Positions 21,299 to 27,500 of a DNA stretch of 27,500 nucleotides are shown here, in pieces (the first letter of the stretch is position 1; every line of letters starts with the position of its first letter). The notes below the pieces were generated by a model. That model made no database searches and was not told the DNA's origin. It saw only the letters and a program-made list of their open reading frames with translations. The position numbers and the translations under genes are program-made. The stretch covers positions 1-27,500 of the forward strand of contig JAWQFJ010020576.1 of NCBI GenBank assembly GCA_034096865.1, in the 5' to 3' direction. Source of the DNA: Theodoxus fluviatilis (lineage: Eukaryota > Mollusca > Gastropoda > Cycloneritida > Neritidae).

Positions 21299-21497
21299 CT
21301 CTTTGGCTCGAGTGTTCCCGTGTTTTAGCCCCCGATGACAATGGGCTTGATGAGGGGACCCTCGGGTGGAGACGATTGCGCCTGCCATTCGAACAATCCT
21401 GCACTGCCTTCTGCCTGAAAGCTGTTAACGCCGCCGAGCGCTAACGTCACTATACGATCTGAGGCAGGCAACGAGGAACGGGTCGAGAGCGTGTGGA

Positions 21498-21579
21498 TGA
21501 CGTCAGAGGAGCGCGAAAGGTCAGGTGAGGTCACTGCGAGAGGAAATGGACAACGATGGCTCCTGTATTGCTGACGTCA
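21498..21579. promoter_or_regulatory. Cluster of two CREs and a DR4-type site
   Basis: TGACGTCA occurs at 21498-21505 and 21572-21579. Between them, at 21518-21533, AGGTCA is repeated directly with a 4-base spacer, a DR4 arrangement recognised by thyroid-receptor/LXR-type heterodimers. The surrounding 21,330-21,640 is relatively CpG rich. It is a candidate cis-regulatory module with no gene start seen nearby. Confidence 0.3.
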
Positions 21580-21686
21580 TCGGCCAGCGTGTAGTCCCTG
21601 TGAAGAGGAGACCTAGGAGCAACTCGGAAAGAGGAGTAGGGTGTTGCCCATGCAGCACAGATGCGACAAGGTACAGAAACCAACAT

Positions 21687-21981
21687 ATAAAAACCGCTGG
21701 CGCTGAACCTCCAGGTTTTGGCATATTAAAATTTAAAAAAGATCGGGTTCGAACCCGCAACCTCTCGAGAAAAGAGGGGGGAAAAAAACACACACAAAAA
21801 AACACAAAAAACTAGGTCGGGTTCGAACCCACGACCTCTCGAAAAAAGAGAGAGAAAAAAGTTTCAGCGCAGAATAGAACCTGGTCATGCATGACCAAGA
21901 GTCCAATGCTCTACCAGCTGAGCATTTGAGAATTGATATGACGGAGTGTTTGTAAAGCATTTATAACGTTCTTTTCCGTAA
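21687..21981 (-). mobile_element. tRNA-derived SINE, copy B (fullest copy)
   Basis: Read on the minus strand it starts at 21981 with TTACGGAAAAGAACGTTAT. It continues through a tRNA-like head (AGCTGGTAGAGCATTGG, GGTCATGCATGACCAGG), then two self-complementary GGGTTCGAACCC cores (21819-21830 and 21745-21756), each preceded by a pyrimidine run and CGAGAGGT. It ends with the conserved AACCTGGAGGTTCAGCGCC module and GCGGTTTTTAT. About 295 bases. Comparison with copy C defines the 5' end because both diverge immediately after the same CCGTAA. Confidence 0.85.
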
Positions 21982-22193
21982 CTCCCTTGCAAGCTATCAG
22001 CCCAGGAAACAATCGACCACATATTTTAAACATGATGAATAGGTTCAGGAAGCTCCTATTATGACATGTTTTGTTTTGCTTTGGCATGTCATAGACGCTG
22101 AATTAACGCTCACACAGTCACACAGAGGAGGAGGTGTATTATAGATGTTCACCCCAGACATGTGCATTGCAGCATTCGTACTCATCAACGCAC
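21982..22193. other. Short unique spacer
   Basis: No frame, repeat or site that I can support. Confidence 0.4.
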
Positions 22194-23198
<1,005 letters not shown>

Positions 23199-23826
23199 CC
23201 CCTGTCTAACACAGTCTGAGAAATATTCTCACTGTCTGGCAAAAATGAGACACAAATGCTGTCCGGAATACAACGCGATGAGTCAGTCTGCGTTCATGTG
23301 AAGCCATTTTCCCATGTGTTATCACGCAAGCTATAGCGAGAAAGGGGCGTGGCCGTGGAGGGAGATTTAGGCTATTCCGTCAATTGACATCTCAGGGGGG
23401 GGGGGGTGTTCGAGTTTACGACCTAAATAAATCACTTTCTTTTCAAGCCTCGATTCTGAAAATTTGATACATTCAATCGGACCTAACTTCCAGTAAGTGT
23501 GCAAACTATCAAGGAAATCCGTCAAGCAGTTTTTCAGATATCAGCCGTTAAGTCGGGCCTGACAGGCAGAGATACACAATAAATTACGTCACAGTATTGA
23601 TGACGTCACACATTTTGCAATTTCGCCATTCCATCAATCGAGATTTAGGGAGGAGCTTTCGATTTTACGACCTTAAAAAACCGCTTTCTTTTCAAGCCTC
23701 GATTCTGAAAATTGGTTACATTCAATCGGACCTAACTTCCAGTAAATGTGCAAAATGTCAAGGAAATCCGTCCAGCAGTTTTTGAGATATCAGCCGTTAC
23801 GTTGCGACAGACAGACACACACACAG
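23199..23826 (+). repeat. Dispersed repeat R1, copy 1, with internal 249-bp duplication
   Basis: Starts with CCCCTGTCT and an imperfect palindrome (CAGTCTGAGAA...TTCTCACTG), both shared with copy 2 at 27069. The second half holds two direct units at a period of 249 bases (for example TTTCAAGCCTCGATTCTGAA at 23441 and 23690), each with CAATCGGACCTAACTTCCAG and a GAAATCCGTC...CAGTTTTT...AGATATCAGCCG tail. A run of 12 G lies at 23395-23406, and TGACGTCA at 23601-23608. The frames are not coding. The superfamily is unknown. Confidence 0.8.
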
Positions 23827-23942
23827 ATAAAAACCGCTGGCGCTGAACCTCCAGGTTTTGGCATTAAAAAAAAAAATCGGGTTCGAACCCGCAACCTCTC
23901 AAGAAAAGAGGGGGAAAAAACACACACACACACAAACACAAA
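23827..23942 (-). mobile_element. SINE copy C, 3' half (split by the element at 23943-25399)
   Basis: It carries the conserved CTGGCGCTGAACCTCCAGG 3' module (as read on plus), an A run, one GGGTTCGAACCC core at 23879-23890 and the AC-rich linker. It stops in the linker at ACACAAAC, precisely where an intact copy would continue with A-rich sequence and CCAGGT. The continuation is at 25400. Confidence 0.85.
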
Positions 23943-25076
23943 CAAGAAGGGCAAAGCCCATACGACTCACATGCTTGACCTTGACCTTTATATGACCTTG
24001 ACCTTCAGATGACCTTCAAGGTCAAGGTCAAACAACTAAACCTACCAATGACATCATACACTAAGAAATGCTTTACACATTTTTCCTACCAAAATACATG
24101 TGACCTTGACCCAAGGTCAAGGTCATCCAAGGTCATGCAACACAAAGCTGTTAATTCAAGACATAGGAAGTACAATGGTGATTATTGGCACTTTCTACCA
24201 TGAGATATGGTCACTTTTAGTGGTTCACTACCCCATTTTGGTCACATTTCATAAGGGTCAAAGTGAGCTTGACCTTGATGATATGTGACCAAATGTGTCT
24301 CATGATAAAAGTATAACATGTGCCCCACATAATTATTAAGTATGAAACAGTTATCTTTCATAGTTCAGGGTCAGGGTCACTTCAAATATGTATACAATCC
24401 AACTTTGAAGAGCTCCTGTGACCTTGACCTTGAAGCAAGGTCAACCAAACTGGTTTCAAAAGATAGGGCTTACTTTGCCCTATATACCATATATAGGTCA
24501 GGTATCCAATCTCAAAAACTTCAGAGAAAATTGAGACAAGAAGGACAAAGCCCATACGACTCACATGCTTGACCTTGACCTTTATATGACCTTGACCTTC
24601 AGGTGACCTTCAAGGTCAAGGTCAAACAACTAAACCTACCAATGACATCATACACAAAGAAATTCTTTACATATTTTTCCTACCAAAATACATGTGACCT
24701 TGACCCAAGGTCAAGGTCATCCAAGGTCATGCAACACAAAGCTGTTAATTCAAGACATAGGAAGCACAATGGTGCTTATTGGCACTTTCTACCATGAGAC
24801 ATGGTCACTTTTAGTGGTTCACTACCCCATTTTGGTCACATTTCATAAGGGTCAAAGTGAGCTTGACCTTAATGATATGTGACCAAATGTGTCTCATGAT
24901 GAAATTATAACATGTGCCCCACATAATTATTAAGTTTGAAACAGTTATCTTCCATAGTTCAGGGTCAAGGTCACTTCAAAATATGTATATAATCCAACTT
25001 TGAAGAGCTCCTGTGACCTTGACCTTGAAGCAAGGTCAACTAAACTGGTATCAAAAGATAGGGCTTGCTTTGACCT
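23943..25076 (+). repeat. Two tandem 594-bp core units
   Basis: Unit 1 is 23943-24536; unit 2 starts at 24537 and stays alignable to about 25076, after which it diverges. The units are very similar over most of their length (only scattered substitutions by eye), so the duplication is much younger than the split repeat at 19901. Matching small open frames in both units (24009/24603 and 24100/24694) exist because of the duplication, not selection. Confidence 0.92.
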
Positions 25077-25198
25077 ATATAACACTTGTAGCTAAGGTCG
25101 CCATTCTCAATAACGTGGGAGAAAATTGGGAAAATGTGAAAAATGACTGTTTTTGAGACCACATTTATGGCTCCTGTGACCTTGACCTTGAAGCAAGG
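23976..25198. promoter_or_regulatory. Array of nuclear-receptor half-sites (AGGTCA), many DR0
   Basis: In unit 1 alone I count 16 exact AGGTCA/TGACCT hexamers in about 570 bases, where chance predicts well under one. Many are zero-spaced direct repeats. The 15-base TCAAGGTCAAGGTCA occurs exactly at 24016-24030, 24610-24624 and, on the minus strand, 24419-24433, 25014-25028 and 25177-25191. TGACCTTGACC and GGTCAAGGTCA form a near-perfect hairpin at 24101-24125. Extended TCAAGGTCA is the monomer site of FTZ-F1/SF-1 and ERR receptors, and DR0 is the preferred site of GCNF (NR6A1). Binding here is inference. Confidence 0.6.
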
Positions 25199-25311
25199 TC
25201 AAGTCACTATGTATGTTTTTTGAGGTCTTGTCATCATACACCATCATGCCACATTTGGTGTTGATAGACTTAATAGTATCCGAGAAAAATCCAACGTTTA
25301 AGTTTTTTACG

Positions 25312-25355
25312 CCCGGACGGACGGATGGACGGACGGACGCCCGGACGGACGGACG
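25312..25355. repeat. ACGG microsatellite of the HINE-like element
   Basis: GGAC/ACGG repeats broken by GATGG and CGCCCGG, located between the core repeats and the terminal hairpin. Confidence 0.9.
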
Positions 25356-25399
25356 ACACGGCTCAGTACATAGACTCACTTTTGCTTCGCATGTGAGTC

Positions 25400-25575
25400 A
25401 AAAACCAGGTCGGGTTCGAACCCACAACCTCTCGAAAAAATAGAGAGAAAAAAAGTTTCAGCGCAGAATCGAACCTGGTCACGTTTGACCAAGAGTTCAA
25501 TGCTCTACCAAATGTGCCATTGAAAACTGATATGGCTGAGTGTTTGTAAAGCATTTATAACGTTCTTTTCCGTAA
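25400..25575 (-). mobile_element. SINE copy C, 5' half
   Basis: Completes the copy interrupted at 23942: AAAACCAGGTCGGG, the second GGGTTCGAACCC core at 25412-25423, the tRNA-like head (TTTGGTAGAGCATTG on minus) and the upstream segment ending in CCGTAA at 25575, identical in position to the end of copy B. Confidence 0.85.
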
Positions 25576-26012
25576 ACCACCGCAAGATTTTGAACATCTC
25601 ATATAAAGACCATGTCACGAATGAGGAAATCAGCAACAGGATCAGGAGAGCAATTGGACAGCACGAAGACCTGCTCTCAATCGTGAAAAGCAGAAAGCTG
25701 AAGTGGTACGGTCACGTGTCAAGAGACAGTGGGCTGGCCAAGACCATCCTGCAAGGTACCGTGTGCGTACCAGGTGGGAGAAGAGGAGGCAGGCAGAGAA
25801 AGAGGTGGGAAGACAACATCAAAGAGTGGACAGGCTTGACCTTTGCTGACTCACAGTGAGCCACAGAGGATAGAGATCGATGGAGGAAGATTGTCCGAAA
25901 GTCATCAGTGGTGCCTCAACAACCCATCTCAGGGTTAAGAGACTCAACCAAAGACCATACATTACTAAGACCGCACACTCGGCTGATTTTAGCGAGATTT
26001 CCGACAGAGTGA
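25576..26012 (+). pseudogene. C-terminal fragment of a second LINE type, with in-frame stop
   Basis: The plus strand reads RKILNISYKDHVTNEEI, then SRKLKWYGHVSRDSG, KTILQGTV, GGRRGGRQRKRWEDNIKEW and TGLTFADSQ, a tail that I recognise from endonuclease/reverse-transcriptase LINEs abundant in marine invertebrate genomes. A TGA at 25857-25859 interrupts it, most simply a C-to-T change of a CGA arginine codon, since the frame continues with TEDRDRWRKIVRKSSVVPQ, also family-like, down to TGA at 26010-26012. All domains upstream are missing; the left edge abuts SINE copy C. The clade is not assigned. Confidence 0.85.
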
Positions 26013-26088
26013 TCTCCCCGTTTTCGCGTGTCTCCCCCAGAGCGCTTGTGCGAGATGTGTTGTATAGATTATGCCACGTGCGTGAGGA

Positions 26089-26299
26089 ATAAAAACCGCT
26101 GGCACTGAACCTCCAGGTTTTGGCATATATATTTCATTTTTTTTAAAGATCGGATTCGAACCTGCAACCTCTCAAGAAAAGAGGGGGGAAAAACACGCAC
26201 ACACAAAAACACAAAAAACCAGGTTGGGTTCGAACCCACAACCTCTCGAAAAAAGAGGGAAAAAGTTTTCTGCGCAGAATCGAACCTGGTCATGCATTG
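26089..26299 (-). mobile_element. SINE copy D, 5' part missing
   Basis: The 3' module (CTGGCACTGAACCTCCAGG on plus), a mutated core GATTCGAACCTG near 26152-26163, an intact GGGTTCGAACCC at 26226-26237, and the beginning of the tRNA-like head up to CCTGGTCATGCA. The head stops where the foldback element begins at 26300 and does not resume after 26904, so it is truncated, not cleanly interrupted. Confidence 0.85.
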
Positions 26300-26904
26300 C
26301 TCATTGCTCGTGCAAGGCTGGGTAAGTGATTTTTTTAAAAATCATTTATCTGTTACGTGTTTGATGGAGTAACCTAAGCTACTGTTGAAGTGTTGTGTGT
26401 TGATCCAAAAAGCTTGCACAACTGCACTGACTGTCCTATGCACGGACTGTCCTTTGCACTGACCGTCCTTCGCATTAACTGTCCTTCACACTGACTGTTC
26501 TATGCACTGACAAGGAGATTGTCACGAAGGAGAGGAGGGGAAGTGCGTTTTCTACAGTGGGTAAAGATCTAGCAGTCCGCTCAAAGTTTTTGTCGCGCTC
26601 ACTAGTGCTTTGGACACGCACCGGTCATTCTGTGCACTGGTCAGTGTGAAAGTGCATAGGACAGTCAGTGCATCGGACAGTCAGTGCATAGAACAGTCAG
26701 TGTGAAGGACAGTTAATGCAAAGGACATTCCGTGCATAGGACCGTCAGTGCGAAGGACGGTTGCGCAAGCTTTTTGGCTCCACACACACTTCAAGAGTAG
26801 GTTCTACAATTTTGGAATGCGAGCTTCGGTTACTCCATCAAACACGTAACAGATAAATGATTAAAAAAACAACAACACTTACCCAGCCTTGCACGAGCAA
26901 TGAG
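26300..26904. mobile_element. 605-bp foldback element with long inverted arms
   Basis: The left end CATTGCTCGTGCAAGGCTGG (26302-26321) is the exact inverse of the right end (26883-26902), and the match continues inward through GTAAGTG, ATTTATCTGTTACGTGTTTG and ATGGAGTAACC with small indels. The inner arms are inverted arrays of a 16-20-bp motif, CACTGACTGTCCTATG on the left (about 26420-26512) and its complement on the right (about 26640-26760). A central unpaired region spans about 26515-26625. There is no coding capacity. Target-site duplications are not clear; the superfamily is unknown. Confidence 0.85.
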
Positions 26905-27068
26905 GATGGTTGGTTGATCTTCTGCTTAGCAGCATCAAGATGGAAATAAAGTCCATACATAATGTGCGGCGCATTGATCTGAAGCACCGAGCTGTCACCT
27001 CCACCGTTTAATCCGCTTGCTAATAGATCTTAATTTCGTCTAAATAACATGAATAGTATTTATTCATA
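26905..27068. other. Short unique spacer
   Basis: Nothing that I can support between the foldback element and repeat R1 copy 2. Confidence 0.4.
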
Positions 27069-27500
27069 CCCCTGTCTATCACAGTCTGAGAAATCTTCTC
27101 ACTGTCTGGCAAAAATGAGACACAAATGATGTCCGGAATACAACGCAATGAATCTGCGTTCATTCGGAAGCCAGTTTGGCGCCAGCAACTATAACCACGC
27201 GAGATACAGCGAGAAAAGGGGCGTGGCTGTAGAGTGGGTCGCCATTCCATCAATTGACTACTTGCATCGTAAAAAATCCTACTTTTTCCTTTCACCAATG
27301 TTCTCAAAATCCATTATCCTCAAAACTCTACTCGCAAATGACGTCACGTTGTTGATGACGTCACAGATTGGCCATTCCATGAATCGAGTATTTGGGGAGG
27401 CGCTCTCGAGTGTAGTACCTTAAAAAACCACTTTTTCTTCAAGCCTCGATTCTGAAAATTTGATACATTCAATCGGACCTAACTTTCAGTTAGTGTGCAA
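27069..27500 (+). repeat. Dispersed repeat R1, copy 2 (runs off the window)
   Basis: Same orientation and start (CCCCTGTCT) as copy 1 at 23199, and the same order of blocks: the CAGTCTGAGAA...CTCACTG palindrome, GAGACACAAATG, GTCCGGAATACAACGC, GGGGCGTGGC, ATCAATTGAC, then the CCTCGATTCTGAAAATTTGA and CAATCGGACCTAACTT blocks at the window edge. Two TGACGTCA palindromes lie at 27339-27346 and 27356-27363. The LINE reverse transcriptase that adjoins copy 1 is absent, so R1 is an independent repeat. Confidence 0.8.

Larger units (their letters stand above)
23943..25399. mobile_element. Pearl/HINE-like tandem-repeat-containing element
   Basis: Non-coding 1.46-kb element inserted in SINE copy C. 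Parts in order: left end with the small hairpin GGGCAAAGCCC and GACTCACATGC (23964-23974); core unit 1 (23943-24536); core unit 2 (from 24537, period 594); a partial core fragment with the DR0 block (about 25170-25203); an ACGG microsatellite (25312-25355); and the right end, a 7-bp-stem hairpin GACTCAC/GTGAGTC (25373-25399), which completes the inverted copy GCATGTGAGTC (25389-25399). Left flank, core tandem repeats, ACGG microsatellite and right flank is the layout described for bivalve pearl and related tandem-repeat-containing MITEs; subterminal inverted repeats with a terminal hairpin are features of Helentron-associated HINEs. The assignment to that group is inference from structure. Confidence 0.7.

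Noticed and set aside
21004..21444. 146-codon frame on plus
   Set aside because: It passes straight through the AC/GC microsatellite (Thr-His and Ala-Arg repeats) and resembles nothing.
24009..24882. Four small open frames repeated at the same offset as a conserved protein pair
   Set aside because: They recur only because the 594-bp unit is duplicated; the peptides are read through receptor-site repeats.
23943..25076. CRISPR-like or satellite array
   Set aside because: Only two long units, no short repeat/unique spacer pattern, and the sequence is clearly animal transposon-associated.
26420..26760. CRISPR-like short repeats with spacers
   Set aside because: The motif is an imperfect minisatellite in inverted arms of a foldback element, without constant repeats or unique spacers.
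27020..27307. Minus-strand frame sharing PDSEKISQTV with the LINE RT frame at 23242, suggesting a second RT copy
   Set aside because: The shared residues are encoded by repeat R1, and no reverse transcriptase motif follows at 27069.

Overview
This is animal nuclear DNA with few or no recognisable host genes. It has no bacterial-style gene packing. Instead it shows decayed non-LTR retrotransposons, tRNA-derived SINEs, terminal-inverted-repeat and foldback elements, many microsatellites, and long AT-leaning stretches with stops in every frame. The repeat types suggest a lophotrochozoan, most likely a mollusc: a SINE with several B boxes, a tandem-repeat-containing element with an ACGG microsatellite of the kind described in bivalves, and LINE C-termini ending in a KLKWYGHV-type block. 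I cannot name a species.

Layout. From 1 to about 12,860 the window is mostly unique-looking sequence. It holds a CpG-rich patch with a good splice donor (590-1247), a CT-rich block (3102-3415), a pogo-like MITE (3462-3646), a candidate promoter, short intron and open frame whose 3' end runs into a SINE (3721-4562), two candidate minus-strand coding exons (7031-7085 and 7370-7549), and two unrecognised open frames (5033-5731 broken; 10452-11006). From 12,864 to 15,517 two 5'-truncated minus-strand LINEs lie precisely between three (GA)n arrays. From 15,518 to 21,680 the sequence is largely featureless, apart from CA-, ACGG-, GA- and AC/GC-type simple repeats, a split duplication, and a small cluster of CRE/DR4-like sites.

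The right-hand 6 kb (21,687-27,500) is a nest of mobile elements: a SINE, a CR1/jockey-type LINE ending in (AAT)n, a dispersed repeat with an internal 249-bp duplication, a SINE split in two by a 1.46-kb element, a LINE C-terminal fragment with an in-frame stop, another SINE, a 605-bp foldback element, and a second copy of the dispersed repeat.

The most interesting object is the 1.46-kb element at 23,943-25,399. It has two 594-bp tandem units, an ACGG microsatellite, an 11-bp subterminal inverted repeat and a terminal hairpin, the architecture of pearl/HINE (Helentron-like non-autonomous) elements. Its units are packed with nuclear-receptor half-sites (AGGTCA), many as zero-spaced direct repeats. 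Nothing here forms an operon or pathway; the themes are transposition, microsatellite-associated insertion and possible dispersal of regulatory motifs.
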